Of a stretch of DNA of 64,000 nucleotides, positions 12,585 to 25,385 are shown piece by piece. Position 1 is the stretch's first letter. Every line of letters begins with the position of its first letter. Position numbers and translations under genes: made by a program. Source of the DNA: Budorcas taxicolor (taxonomy: Eukaryota; Chordata; Mammalia; Artiodactyla; Bovidae); assembly GCF_023091745.1 (NCBI RefSeq), contig NC_068922.1:31348001-31412000 (forward strand). The letters run 5' to 3'. The notes beneath the pieces were generated by a model. The model saw only the letters and a list, made by a program, of their open reading frames with translations. It did no database searches and was not told where the DNA came from.

Positions 12585-12890
12585 TTTCCCTAAAAAGAAC
12601 CCATAGCATGAAACTTGTGAAGTAAGTCAGAAAGAGAAACACCAATACAGTATACTAATGCATATATATAGAATTTAGAAAGATGGTAAAGATGACCCTA
12701 TGTGCATGACAGCAAAAGAAACACAGGGGGGGTGGGGTTGGGGGGATGGGCAGGCATTGGGGTTGGGGGTGGTGGGCAGGCATTGGGGTGGGGTAGGGGA
12801 ACAGCTGAATGAGCAGCTCAGGGCCCAGGAGACTGATAAAACAAGACAAGGACAAGGTAGTAAAGGTGAAGATGGAGAGAAATGATAGAA
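12585..12890. other. unassigned insert within L2, with a G-rich tandem block
   Basis: L2 stops near 12584 and resumes near 12891. The sequence between resembles the 3' end of a ruminant retroelement that I cannot name with certainty, and it contains the G-rich block at 12724-12801. Confidence 0.45.
12724..12801 (+). repeat. G-rich tandem repeat, G-quadruplex candidate
   Basis: It has many runs of three to seven G, with the unit GGGCAGGCATTGGGGT present twice (near 12747 and 12775). Four or more closely spaced G-tracts on the plus strand fit a G-quadruplex pattern. On the TRDMT1 pre-mRNA strand this would be C-rich. Confidence 0.8.
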
Positions 12891-13140
12891 TTATAAATCT
12901 GGCTTAAAGGTAGAGCCTGTGGAATGTGCTGACGTGAGTGAAAGAAAGATGCAGAGATGACTCCAGGATTTAGGTCTGGGCCCCTCGAAGAAGGGATACA
13001 CGTGCCACTGGGAGGTGGCAAGAGCGGCAGGTCTGGGAGAAGCAAGGAGAACCAGGAGCACTGTTTCTTGCACATCTTTAGAAAAAGCAGAGATAAAGGG
13101 AACATTAATAGATCCTTCCACAAAGGAAAACTACAGGTAA
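12891..13140 (-). repeat. L2 LINE, third segment of the split copy
   Basis: It continues L2 in the same orientation ('aaaggtagagcctgtggaat' near 12906, 'gagatgactccaggattta' near 12954). Confidence 0.65.
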
Positions 13141-13555
13141 GCTTACTTTAGAGTTAGTCAAAGCTGTCGATATAATCCAACAGCCCTAGCACTTCTCACT
13201 CACCAACTCACTGCCTTCCAACACCTCCCTCAGTCCCCTCTTGTTGCCAGTCTGTCATTTCCCAAGACAGCTAAGAAACATCATGACCCAAGATGCCAGA
13301 AAAAAAAATGTGTCCCCTCCTCCACTAAAAAACAAGAGAGGGGGGTCCCTTGCTCAAATACATAGGGGAAGTGCTGCTTTAAACCAAGTAGCATCTTTTA
13401 TTTTTTTTTTTGCAGGGCTTCTCAACACCTTTGATACATTAATGGGTCCTGAGGATGATTTAAGGGATAATGTCATATGAAGAGTTTTCACAAAATTAAT
13501 ACACATAACAAGCATACGAAGATGTTTGACTTCCTAAGGAACATCATCAGTTCTA
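13141..13555. other. no recognised feature
   Basis: Unassigned sequence with a T/C-rich run near 13398-13412. Confidence 0.4.
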
Positions 13556-13559
13556 TTTA

Positions 13560-13850
13560 TATACTCTGTGGCAGGAACTATACTAGCTCTATGTAGTCAT
13601 CATTTCATTAAATCCTCTTAACAACCCTATAAAATTAGTACTGTTGTCCCAATTTTATTGGACATCAACACAACTAAGAGGTGAAAGCTAGTTACAAATC
13701 AAAGTAGGAAAAGAAAAGGAACTAAGATTTACCAAGTACCTACATTATTTTTCATTCATCAACTGCTTCATTTTACATCCACAATACCTTATGAGAAAGT
13801 ATTATTATGTCCATCTCACAGACAGGCCACCTCGCCCAGAAAGATGAATA
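13560..13850 (-). repeat. two adjacent MIR fragments
   Basis: Two antisense MIR-like units (about 13560-13700 and 13715-13850), each with the reverse complement of the MIR core and tail. Confidence 0.55.
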
Positions 13851-14247
13851 ATTTTCCGATATTTTGACAGTATGTGGCAGACCTAAAAATTGGCATTAAT
13901 TTTATCACTCAGAGAAACACACTGAGTAGTTCAGAAAACACTGGGGAGGAGGCCAAGAAAATGACCACAAAGTGGCTCCAGGCTGGGAAATCTGTTCTCT
14001 AGTGAAGAAGGTAAGTAAGCTTTCCAGGGAGTTGAGGAAGCAAAATAGAACATGCCATTCTCTTCAATGCCCTTCTCCTTTACTTTTTCATTTTCATTCC
14101 ATGTCATTTTTTGTAGCTATAAGTAACTCTTTCACCAATTTATTCCTGTGTCATTCAAATCTAGTCTGAAAGCTCTTTGATAACTTCAAATATTGAATGA
14201 TCAGTTTCTTCTAAAGGCCATTTTAAACAACATATAAGAACTTCTTA

Positions 14248-14460
14248 TGGGCTTCCCACACAGGTGGCTCAGTGGTAAAGAATCCGCCTGCCAATGCAGG
14301 AGACGCAGGTTCGATTTCTGGGTCAGGAAGATCCCCTGGAGGAGGAAATGGCAATCCACTCCAGTATTCTTGCTTGAAGAGCTCTATGGGCAGAGGAGCC
14401 TGGAGGGCTATAATCCATGGGGTCACAAAGGGTTGACCACCACCGAGCAACTGAGCACAC
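14248..14460 (+). mobile_element. Bov-tA SINE
   Basis: A full-length tRNA-Glu-derived SINE with its head at 14248 and its tail near 14460. Confidence 0.9.
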
Positions 14461-14489
14461 AAAGAACTTTCTATAACTTTACGATTTTT

Positions 14490-14690
14490 CAGAATTGTTG
14501 CTCATATTTACTCAACACTATGCTCCAAGCACTACTCACATGCTTTGTTTTTATTAACCCATAAACTTCACAATTCCCTTTTGAGGTAGATGCTATTATT
14601 GTTCCCTTTTATAGAAAAGGACACTGAGGCACAGAAAGTTTTGTTTTGTCCAAAGGCCTTCTGACAACAGAACTGTGCTCTTAACTAAGA
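14490..14690 (-). repeat. MIR SINE (ancient)
   Basis: Antisense MIR core and tail, including 'ggacactgaggcacagaaag' near 14619. Confidence 0.65.
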
Positions 14691-15332
14691 GACCAAACAG
14701 CTGCTCTGTGAGTTGTCCTACATCAACACTGTTCCTGTTCTCTCCCACAGTGCCAAATGACAATGCCTTGAGGCCAGACTACATCCTATGTCTAATTATT
14801 TGACACTACCAAATGATTGTCGGAAAGTTTAAGTATCAAATATTAAAAAGAATGACCCAATTTGCAAAACATAAGCAAAATTTTAGATCCCTAGAGCAGC
14901 TGGCCAAGATAATGTAAAATAGGAGGCATATGCTGCTGTCTCTTCCAACTGAGTGAGTTCTTATTCACTTTAAACTCCTCCTCTGTTCTATCCCTATGGC
15001 TGTCTTCAGTGGACTTCTGAGTTGACTTCTAACTGGCTAATTCTGGAATAACCTGGCCAGGGCTGCTCAGCTTCCCTATTCTCCTCTTGGGAATGTGATA
15101 CCCACACGGAATACGTGTTCTGCTTGCTTCTCCAGCTGTGCCTGGAAGGTAAGCTGCCTACTTCTCCGGTTGAGTGTGAGCTGACCCACTTGGACTTCTC
15201 CCTAAGCAACATGCTTCAACTCAGCCTTTATTAACAATAAAAAATCATATGGATTTTGATTTCCTGTTTGCCTCACTCTACTGTTTTGTTTCTCATATTG
15301 TTCAGAATTAAGAAGAGGGTTACTATTTATTG
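14691..15332. other. no recognised feature
   Basis: Unassigned sequence. The minus-strand 68-codon frame in this stretch has no known match that I recognise. Confidence 0.4.
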
Positions 15333-16537
15333 TTTAGTTCAGTCGCTCAGTCATGTCCGACTCTTTGCAACCCCATGGACTGCAGCACACCAGGTTCCCC
15401 TGTCCATCAACAACTCCTGGAGCTTGCACAAACTCATGTCCATCAAGGTGGTGATGTCTTCCAACCATCTCATCCTCTGTTATCCCCTTTTCCTCCTGTC
15501 TTCAATCTTTCCCAGCATCAGGGTCTTTTCCAGTGAGTCAGTTCTTCACATCATGTGGCTAAAGTATTGGAGTTTCAGCTTCAGCATCAGTCCTTCCAAC
15601 GAATATTTAGGGTTGATTTCCTTTAGGATTGACTGGTTTGATCACCTTGCAGTCCAAGAGAATCTCAAGAGTCTTCTCCAACACCACAGTTCAAAAGCAT
15701 CAATTCGTCACCCCTCAGCCTTCTTTATATTCAACTCTCACATCCATACATGACTACTGGAAAAACCAGAGCTTTGACTAGATGGATCTTTGTTGGCAAA
15801 GTGATGTCTCTGCTCTTTAATATGCTGTCTAGGTTGGTCATAGCTTTACTTTCAAGAAGCAAGTGTCTTTTAATTTCATGGCTGCAGTCACCGTCTGCAG
15901 TGATTTTGGAGCCCAAGAAAATAAAGTTTGTCACTGTTTCCATTGTTTCCCCATCCATTTGCCAGGAAGTGATGGGACTGGATGCCAGGATCCTAGTTTT
16001 TTGAATGTTGAGTTTTAAGCCAGCTTTTGCACTCTCCTCTTTCACTTTCATCAGGAGGCTCCTCAGTTCCTCTTTGCTTTCTGCCATAAGGGTGGTGTCA
16101 TCTGCATATCTGAGGTTACTGATATTTCTCCCGGCAATCTTGATTCCAGCTTGTGCTTCATCCAGGCAGGCATTTCACCTGATGCATGTAAGTTAAATAA
16201 GCAGGGTGACAATATACAGCCTTGTTGTATTCCTTTCCCAATTGGGAACCAGTCCATTGTTCCACGTCTGGTTTTAACTGTTGTTTCTTGACCTTCGTAC
16301 AGATTTCTCAGGAGGCAGGTAAGGTGGTCTATTATTCCTATCTCTTTAAGAATTTTCCACAGTTTGTTGTGATCCACGCAGTCAAAGGCTTTGGCGTAGT
16401 CAATAAAGCAGAAGTAGATGTGTTTTTGAATCTCTCTGGCTTTTTCTATGATCCGATGGATGTTGGCAATTTGATCTCTGATTCCTCTGCCTTTTCTCAA
16501 TTCAGCTTGAACATCTGGAAGTTCTCGGTTCACGTAC
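15333..16537 (-). mobile_element. BovB LINE, 5'-truncated
   Basis: The reverse complement runs from inside the RT domain, including the motif with catalytic Asp followed by YAKAFD (about 16380-16420), to the 3' tail at 15333. The YADD region near 16105 is disturbed by a frame change. Inactive. Confidence 0.93.
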
Positions 16538-16596
16538 TATTTATTGCGTTCCCTAAAAAAAAAAAAACCCTAATAGATAGGTCCTAACACAAATTG

Positions 16597-16875
16597 GGGA
16601 GAAGGCAATGGCACCCCACTCCAGTACTCTTGCCTGGAAAACCCCTGGAGGGAGAAGCCTGGAAGGCTGCAATCCATGGGGTCGCTGAGGGTCAGCCATG
16701 ACTGAGCGACTTCCCTTTCACTTTTCACTTTCATGCACTGAAGAAGGAAATGGCAACTCACTCCAGTACTCTTGCCTGGAGAATCCCAGGGATGGGGGAG
16801 CCTGGTGGGCTGCCGTCTATGGGGTCGCACAGAGTCGGACATGACTGAAGTGACTTAGCAGCAGTAGCAGCAGCA
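16597..16875 (+). mobile_element. Bov-A2 SINE
   Basis: Two Bov-A monomers in tandem with an AGC-rich tail at 16856-16875. Confidence 0.9.
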
Positions 16876-17164
16876 ACACAAATTGGTCATTATTCATTAA
16901 TAAGGGAGAAGTAATTTGATGTGGAATATAGTAATAAATACTCTGCTGTGAAGTATGTATTCATTATTCATCATATAAAAGATAGTTAATTCTGTCGTCC
17001 AATGGAAAGTTGCAATGTTTGTTCTGAAATACACAAAATTCATTCTATGCACTCTTCTTTGTATTTTAAGTGCAGAGAAAAATCAAACTAGGAATTCCCA
17101 TAAATACTAAGTAACAAATGATACATATTTTCTTAATGGGACATATTTTTCCTTGTTAGCCTTT

Positions 17165-17304
17165 GTGTGTGTGCTCAGTTGCTCAGTCCTGTATGAACTG
17201 TGGTCCCATGGACTGTAGCCCACTAGGCTCCTCTGTCCATGGGGTTTTCCAAGTAAGAATACTGGAGCACATTGCCATTTCATACTCCAGGGGATCTTCC
17301 TGCT
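17165..17304 (-). mobile_element. Bov-tA SINE fragment
   Basis: Antisense body only; the tRNA-derived head is missing past about 17304. Confidence 0.8.
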
Positions 17305-17309
17305 TCTCC

Positions 17310-18073
17310 TTGCTTTATTTTAAATCTGACAATAAATCATATATGAATAACTGGGAAAATAGGCAGAAAGAGGGCATTTTTACAATCTAAAAGATAAATA
17401 GAAAAGAAAATTAACAGTTCAAATTTCAACCCCTTACAAATGTTTCAAAACCACCCCTAGGTGACAATCAGATCTACATTTCATCACAATGTACTTGGTC
17501 CATCAGTTATAAGCACACCAAATCACAAAGTAGTTTGGTAGAATCTTAAGTTGGCATATAAGTCACTGAGAAATAAACACGAAAGATTCAGAAAAATTAA
17601 TAACTAATGAGTGACAAACAAGAGACCTATAATTTTAACAGAAAATATTAAAACCATGGAAGACCTTTCAAAATTATTTGGGAGGCAAGACTTTTTGCTT
17701 TTAAGACTATCCCAATAGTTGACTAGATAACGTAACAGTAATCAGCTACAGCTTTCCTTTATTCATCATCTTAAATCACATTTTCCTCTTCCCTGATACT
17801 AAAAGAAAAAAAAAAAAAGATTCTTATTTGCTAACCATTTATCTTTGCAGGCTCCACTGCTATATAACTCATGAAACAACTTTGTCTGTTGCTTTCTGAA
17901 AGATGCTGTTACTTGGAAGTTTCTCCTTAGCCAAATGAGAACTCATTAGCCAAAACTTTACAGGCTACTCAGGCATAAAAAATATCAAAGTGGTAACACA
18001 GGGTCCCTGTACAGGAGCAAATATGTCTTAAAGGATGCCATGACATTGCCATGCTTGTGGCCATCCAGAATCT
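17310..18073. other. no recognised feature
   Basis: Unassigned, AT-rich; an A-run lies near 17805-17818. Confidence 0.4.
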
Positions 18074-18532
18074 TTGCCTAGGTTTCATGTCTTCCAAAAT
18101 TTTGCCACATTACAAAACTGGACTCTCCTGGCTTCCTTAGTTTGGCAATGGTATCTAATGTCCACCAACCAATTGCATCCATACATGCTTCACTTCAGAA
18201 ATAGCAATGTGAGGGAGCAAATGAGAAAACGCATCTCTTTTGGTGTGAGAGGTGGTCAAGATCCATCTTTCAGGGCAAAACTGTGATGGTACTTGTCACA
18301 TCCAGTCCCCAGCGTGACTGGTAAAACCTGTGATGTCTATGTGATGACTTGTGGGGCAGTTCCCTCTTCACCTGATATATTTGGATGTCCTGTAAATTCT
18401 GTGGGCTTCCAAATGTCCTTTAATAATTTTTCTTCTGCTGATGTTAGCTGGAGAGTAGACTCTGGTTTACAACTAAGAATTTTGTATCATACAAAAATTT
18501 GGACTAAGAAAACTATGGTTTTATCAGTGTGA
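18074..18532 (+). other. near-open frame of unknown origin (one in-frame stop)
   Basis: Two frames of 70 and 79 codons lie in the same reading frame, separated by a single TGA (18284-18286) and one further codon, giving about 150 codons with one stop. I do not recognise the predicted protein. It is rich in Cys, Ser and Phe. The local base composition is less AT-rich than its neighbours, and no ruminant SINE or BovB sequence accounts for it. It could be an old retroelement coding remnant or chance; no splice signals or promoter support a gene. Confidence 0.3.
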
Positions 18533-18617
18533 TAGTAGAGTGATTACCAATTCAATAATAGACTCAACAGTTATCTACAGAAACCCTGTCACAAGTGTGC
18601 TTCTGTGCTACAGGCTA

Positions 18618-18828
18618 GGCTGTGCTTTGTCACTCAGTCATGTCCAACTCTTTGTGACCCCATGGACTGTAGCATGCCAGGCTCCTCTGTCCATGGGGAT
18701 TCTCCAGGCAAGGATATTGGAATGGGTTGCCACATCCTTCTCCAGGGTATCTTCCCAACCCAGGGATCAAACCCAGGTCTCTCACATTGCAGTCAGATTC
18801 TTTACCATCTGAGCCACCAGGAAAGCCC
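18618..18828 (-). mobile_element. Bov-tA SINE
   Basis: Full-length antisense copy, tRNA-derived head at the right end. Confidence 0.9.
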
Positions 18829-19089
18829 AGAGGTGTATAGGAGGAAATAAAAATACCACAGGATGAGGATGAAGTTAATATATGGACATACAGATATAAA
18901 ATAAAATTTAAAGATATTTAGAAGATAGAGAAGTATCTAGGTAGTTACTACAACAATACAATAGCATACTGCATATACAGCTAAGGATGAGAAATGTTTA
19001 TTAAGGTATTAAAATGTCCATGGGGTTTGGGGCAAATCTCTCATGCTGCCAAAGAAATTAATAAACCTTTTATAACTATTATCATAGAA

Positions 19090-19341
19090 ATCAGTCATGA
19101 AAGAGGAAATATTTGCAAACCATATAGCTCATAAAAGATTAATATCCAGAATATACACAGAATTAACACAACAGAAAAACACCCAATTCCAAAATAAGCA
19201 AAGGACTTAAATAGACATTCTTCCAAAGAAGATACACAAGTGGCCAATAAGAACATGAAAAAATGTTCAACTTCTTGCACTATTAGGGAAAATGTAAATC
19301 AAAAGCACAATGGGGTATTTTTTCATACCCATCAGGATGAC

Positions 19342-19385
<44 letters not shown>

Positions 19386-20080
19386 GGAATAACAGGACAT
19401 GGAGATAAAGAGATTGGAACCTTTAGACACTGCCCTTAGGAATATAAAACTGTGCAGTCACTATGGAAAACAATTTAGTGGTTCCTCAAAAAAATTAAAA
19501 CACAGAATTACCATATGATCCAGCAATTCCATTCCTGAGCATATATTCAAAAGAACTGAAGCCAAGAACACAAACATACATATACACCAATGTCTATAGC
19601 ACTAATCTTCACAATAATAGCCCACAGGTAGAAACAACCCACATGCCCATCAACAGATAAATGGATAAAGAAAATATGGTATATGCATATAGTGGAATAT
19701 TCTTCAGCTGTAAAAAGGAATGAAGTACTGACATACACTAAAACATGGATGCACCTTGGAAACACTACAGTAAGTGAAATACATTAGCTATAAAAGAACA
19801 GATATTTATAATTACATTTAAATTAGGTATCTAGGATAGACAAATTAGAAGAGACAAAGTATAATAGTGGTTACCAGGTGCTGGAGGAAAGGAGATGGGG
19901 AATTGTTATTTAATGTACTGTTTCCACGTGTGATGATGAAAAAGTTCTGGAAACAGATAGTGCTGATGACTGCATAGCATTAGAAAGGTAGTACTTAATG
20001 CCACTGAACTGTACACTTAAAGATGGGTAAATGGCACATTTTATGTTAAGTATATTTTACTGGAATTAAATCAGTTATAA
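19090..20080 (+). mobile_element. L1 LINE 3' end (older)
   Basis: It reads as the end of L1 ORF2 and 3' UTR on the plus strand. It contains many stops and a (TA)15 run at 19347-19376. Confidence 0.75.
19347..19376. repeat. (TA)15 microsatellite
   Basis: An uninterrupted 30-nt TA run inside the L1 remnant. Confidence 0.95.
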
Positions 20081-20287
20081 CCCATATCTAGAAAACTGTC
20101 AAAATTTAACTTCCATCATATTCCTATTGGCTGCTTCTTATTGTTATTTAAGATACAGATTCAATTAATGGATCTAACCTGACAAAAATGGCAGCATTGT
20201 ATGGTTAACAGGTGGGGTCAAGAGATCTAGGTTACAATACTGACTCTACCTCTAACTAGCTTACAATAAAAACAGGGTCTGACGTAT

Positions 20288-23200
20288 AAAAGTTCAGTTC
20301 AGTCGCTCAGTCATGTCTGACTCTTTGCAACCCCATGAATCGCAGCACGCGAGGCCTCCCTGTCCATCATCAACTCCCAGAGTTCACTCAAACTCACATC
20401 CATCAAGTCAGTGATGCCATCCAGCCATCTCATCCTCTGTCGTCCCCTTCTGCTCCTGCCTCCAATCCCTCCCAGCACCAGAGTCTTTCCCAATGAGTCA
20501 ACACTTCGTATCAGGTGGCCAAAGTACTGGAGTTTCAGCTTTAGCATCATTCCTTCCAAAGAACACCCAGGACTGATCTCCTTTAGAATGGTCTGGTTGG
20601 ATCTCCTTGCAGTCCAAGGGACTCTCAAGAGTCTTCTCCAGCACCACAGTTCAAAAGCATCAATTCTTCGGCGCTCAGCTTTCTTCACAGTCCAATTGTC
20701 ACATCCATACATGACCACTGGAAAAACCATAGCCTTGACTAGACAAGACCTTTTTTGGCAAAGTAATGTCTCTGCTTTTCAATATGCTATCTAGGTTGGT
20801 CATAACTTTCCTTCCAAGAAGTAAGCATCTTTTAATTTCATGGCTGCAATCACCATCTGCAGTGATTTCGGAGACCAGAAAAATAAAGTCTGCCACTGTT
20901 TCCCCATCTATTTCCCATGAAGTGATGGGACCAGATGCCATGATCTTTATTTTCTGAATGTTGAGCTTTGAGCCAATTTTTTCACTTTCCTCTTTCACTT
21001 TCATCAAGAGGCTTTTTAGGTCCTCTTCACCTTCTGCCATAAGGGTGGTGTCATCGACATATCTGAGGTTACTGATATTTCTCCTGGCAATCTTGATTCC
21101 AGCTTGTGCTTCTTCCAGTCCAGCATTTCTCATGATGTACTCTGCATAGAAGTTAAATAAGCAGGGTGACAATATACAGCCTTGACGTACTCCTTTTCCT
21201 ATTTGGAACCAGTCTGTTGTTCCATGTCCAGTTCTAACTGTTGCTTCCTGACCTGCATACAGGTTTCTCAAGAGGCAGGTCAGGTGGTCTGGTATTCCCA
21301 TCTCTTTTAGAATTTTCCACAGTTTATTATGATCCACACAGTCAAAGGCTTTGGCATGGTCAATAAAGCAGAAATAGATGTTTTTCTCTAACGCCCTTGC
21401 TTTTTCCATGATCCAGCGGATGTTGGCAATTTGATCTCTGGTTTCTCTGCCTTTTCTAAAACCAGCTTGAAGATCTGGAAGTTTATGGTTCACGTATTGT
21501 TGAACAGCCTGGCTTAAAGAATTCTGAGCATTACTTTACTAGCACGTGAGATGAGTGCAATTGTGCGGTAGTTTGAGTATTCTTTGGCATTGACTTTCTT
21601 TGGGATTGGAATGAAACTGACCTTTTCCAGTCCTATGGCCACTGCTGAGTTTTCCAAATTTGCTGGCATATTGAGTGCAGCACTTTCACAGCATTATCTT
21701 TCAGGATTTGAAATAGCTCAACTGGAATTCCATCACCTCCACTAGCTTCATTCATGGTGATGCTTTTTAAGGCCCACTTGACTTCACATTCCAAGAGGTC
21801 TGGCTCTAGGTGAGTGATCACACCATCGTGATTATCTTGGTCATGAAGATTTTTTTTGTACAGTTCTTCTGTGTATTTTTGCCACCTCTTCTTAACATCT
21901 TCTGCTTCTGTTAGGTCCCTATCATTTCTGTCCTTTATCAAACCCATCTTTGCATGAAATCTTCCCTTGGTATCTCTAGTTTTCTTGAAGAGATCTCTAG
22001 TCTTTCCCATTCTGTTCTTTTCCTCTATTTCTTTGCATTGATCACTGAGGAAGGCTTTCTTATCTCTCCTTGCTATTCTTTGGAACTCTGCATTCAGATG
22101 CTTATATCTTTCCTTTTCTCCTTTGCTTTTTGCTTCTCTTCTTTTCAGAGCTATTTGTAAGGCCTCCTCAGGCAGCCATTTTGCTTTTTTGCATTTCTTT
22201 TCCATGAGGATGGTCTTGATCCCTGTCTCCTGTACAGTGTTACGAACCTCATTCCATAGTTCATTAGGCATTCTATCAATCAGATCTAGTCCCTTAAATC
22301 TATTTCTCACTTCCACTGTATAATCATAAGGGATTTGATTTAGGGCATACCTGAATGGTCTAGTGGTTTTCCCTACTTTTTTTCAATTTAAGCCTGAATT
22401 TGGCAATAAGGAGTTCATGATGTGAGCCACAGTCAGCTCCCACTCTTGTTTTTGCTGACTGTATAGAGCTTCTCCATCTTTGGCTGCAAAGAATATAATC
22501 AATCTCATTTTGGTGTTGGCCATCTGGTGATGTACATGTGTAGAGTCTTCTCTTGTGTTCTTGGAAGAAGGTGTTTGCTATGACCAGTGCATTCTCTTGG
22601 GAAAACTCTATTAGCCTTTGCCCTGCTTCATTCCGGATTCCAAGGCCAAATTTGCCTGTTACTCCAGGTGTTTGACTTCCTACTTTTGCATTCCAGTCCC
22701 CTATAATGAAAAGGACACCTTTTTTGGGTGTCAGTTCTATAAGGTCTTGTAGGTCTTCATAGAACCGTTCTACTTCAGCTTCTTCAGCGTTACTTCTTGG
22801 GGCATAGACTTCGATTACTGTGATATTGAATGGTTTGTCCTGGAAACGAACAGAGATCATTCTGTCATTTTTGAGATAGAATTCAAGTACTGCATTTCAG
22901 ACTCTTTTTTTGACCATGATGGCTATTCCATTTCTCCTAAGGGATTCCTGCCCACAGTAGTAGATATAATGGTCATCTGAGTTAAATTCACCCATTCCCG
23001 TCCATTTTAGTTTGCTGATTCCAGGAATGTCGACGTTCACTCTTGCCATCTCCTGTTTGACCACTTCCAATTTGCCTTGATTCATGGACCTGACATTCCA
23101 GGTTCCTATGCAATATTGCTCTTTATAACATGGGACCTTGCTTCTGTCACCAGTCACATCCACAGCTGGGTATTGTTTTTGCTTTGGTTCCATCCCTTCA

Positions 23201-23478
23201 TTCTTTCTGGAGTTATTTCTCCACTGATCTCCAGTAGCATATTGGGCACCTACCAACCTGGGGAGTTTCCCTTTCAGTATCCTATCATTTTGCCTTTTCA
23301 TACTGTTCATGGGGTTCTCAAGGCAAGAATACTGAAGTGGTCAATCCAGTCAATCTAATCACATGGACCACAGCCTTGTCTCAATGAAACTAAGCCATGC
23401 CGTGTGGGGCCACCCAAGACGGGTGTGTCACGGTGGAGAGGTCTGACATAATGTGGTCCACTGCAGAAGGGAATGACA
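20288..23478 (-). mobile_element. BovB LINE, near full length, decayed
   Basis: The reverse complement covers, in order, a 5' leader segment (about 23340-23478), the start of the coding region (23310), the endonuclease domain, the linker, the RT domain and the 3' tail (20288). At about 3.2 kb it is close to the size expected of full-length BovB. The reading frame is broken in several places (for example near 22900, 22370, 21650 and 20700), so it cannot encode a working protein. It lies in the same sense as TRDMT1 and so would be transcribed within its first intron. Confidence 0.92.
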
Positions 23479-23689
23479 TATAAAAAGTCCTTCATAATTG
23501 TTGCAGTTAACCACCATTGTTACTCGTTTGCATTATTATATATTAATAAAAACCCCATGGAAAACAGCAACATATTTTATTACAGAAAAAATTTTAACTT
23601 TAGTACATCAAATAAATAAATGTTTAAAGACAAAGAGCAATATCCCTAATATGCCAACCTCAAGTCAAAAGATGATAGAGGGTCCAGGT

Positions 23690-24140
23690 AGAGAGGCCAC
23701 AGGAGGGGTACTGTGGATCACAGGGTCAGCAGAGGAAGGCTGTTCTAAAGCAGCCACATGTTACTGAGCTGTGTAAGACAAAATACAGCTGCAGCATGAA
23801 AGCCTGAGGTTAGGGCACTTGGGTGGAGAGGATAGCAAAAGCTAAGGCCAGAGCATAAGGGGAATTCTGAAGGTCTGAGGAACAAAGAGAAAGAAGAACT
23901 GCAAGCCGGGAAAAGAGAAGTAGGCAAGACTGGCAGATAAGGCTGAAGAGGTAGATGGAGGCTAGATCTCACAGGCCTTCTACGAAGAGGGGACTGTGAT
24001 TCTAACCTCAGAGGGAGACCACTGACCCCAGGGAGTGACACAATCCAGCTTACCAGGTAAGAGATCACTTTGCTGCCAAATGGAGAAAGGATGGCACAGG
24101 GAAGCAGAGTGGAAGAAAGCAGGGGGGCAGTTGGGAAACT
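23690..24140 (-). repeat. L2 LINE fragment (ancient)
   Basis: Antisense L2-like order: 'taaggccagagcataagggg', later 'ctcacaggccttctacgaa', then 'gagtgacacaatccag'. Diverged. Confidence 0.5.
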
Positions 24141-24763
24141 AAGTGAGAGATGATATAACTTAGATTTGGGATGACAGCACTAGTAATAGAAATATGTATA
24201 GACAAATTCAGGTTCCAATGTCTAGTAGGGGGGAAAATATCTAATCATTTATTAACCCCCAAAAAACACAAATTAAAATTACACAACTTCCCCTAACAAA
24301 TTCACAAAGGTTAAAAATGGATAATACAAATCCTGAGGAAAATGTAGTTGAAGGAGGCACTCAAATCCTCTGAAAAGCAACCTGCTGTATCACCAAAAGT
24401 CTAAAAATTCTCAGTATTTTTGGCTTAGTAACTAGCACATAGTGTTTCATTAATTAATTTGACTTCTAGAAAACATGCTAAAGAGAAAACCAAGCTTAAT
24501 GCTCAATAATTAATTGCAGCACATTTAAACTTGTAAAATATGGGGGTGGGGGGTGGATTAACATCCAACATTTAAGGAGTGGCTGAATTACAGCACTAAG
24601 TAACCTTTAAGGGGCTTCAAGATAAGGGGATAAAATGCTGACAATCTTTGAAAATTAACTAAGAGCACAAGTAATGCTAGTTTTGTTTTCCTGCTGTTAA
24701 CTTTTGTTACTTTACATAGAGAACTGAACACAGAGAGCCATCAAATAATTGGTAATAAAAATT
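24141..24763. other. no recognised feature
   Basis: AT-rich with a short G-run near 24540-24557; nothing else I can support. Confidence 0.4.
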
Positions 24764-24881
24764 TCAGTTCAGTTCAGTCACTCAGTGGTGTCCGACACTT
24801 TGCGACCCCATGTCACAGCACGCCAGGCCTCCCTGTTGATTACCATCTCCTGGAGTACACTCAGACTCACGTCCATCGAGT
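24764..24881 (-). mobile_element. BovB LINE 3' tip
   Basis: Only about 118 bp of the 3' end is present, antisense. This is an extreme 5' truncation. Confidence 0.88.
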
Positions 24882-25059
24882 TAATAATCACTAATCTCTT
24901 CTAAACTCAAATTCAATATATATGCTTAGAAAATTTACGTGCTCAACTTAAGACATACTGTCCGTATCTTACAGTATTAGTCTTGTGTTACCCTTGGTAC
25001 TAAAAAAGGGAAGCAGGGAGGTTTCAGTTTTGTGGTTGTCATAGTAATTTAAGAATAAA

Positions 25060-25160
25060 CATACACGTTCCATGTCTATTTGTCACTCTACAACTCCAGT
25101 GCCTAGCATAGAACCCGGAACTGAAGAGGGGCTCAATAAACATTTTTGAGTGCAAATAGC
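25060..25160 (+). repeat. L2 3' end
   Basis: It carries the L2 terminal pattern 'cagtgcctagcatagaac' followed by 'ctcaataaacattttt'. Confidence 0.6.
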
Positions 25161-25239
25161 AGACATGAACCTTGCAGTTCCAACTTAGCACCAAACAAAT
25201 TTAAAACCTCAAAATGCAAGAGGTACATGAGAATAATAT

Positions 25240-25385
25240 TAATATTTTGAGTGGTTACAATGCACCAGGCATTATTAAGCATTTTAAACACTTTTTAAGG
25301 CTCATAACGTTTCAGCTCTGAAAGAAATACTTGGCACATTGTAAAACCAACACAGGTTCAAAAATGTTAAGGTCACATTTCAACG
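25240..25385 (-). repeat. MIR-like ancient SINE
   Basis: A diverged antisense MIR tail and core. Confidence 0.45.

Noticed and set aside
15256..15753. 165-codon plus-strand frame
   Set aside because: It reads the antisense strand of a BovB 3' end and is not a gene.
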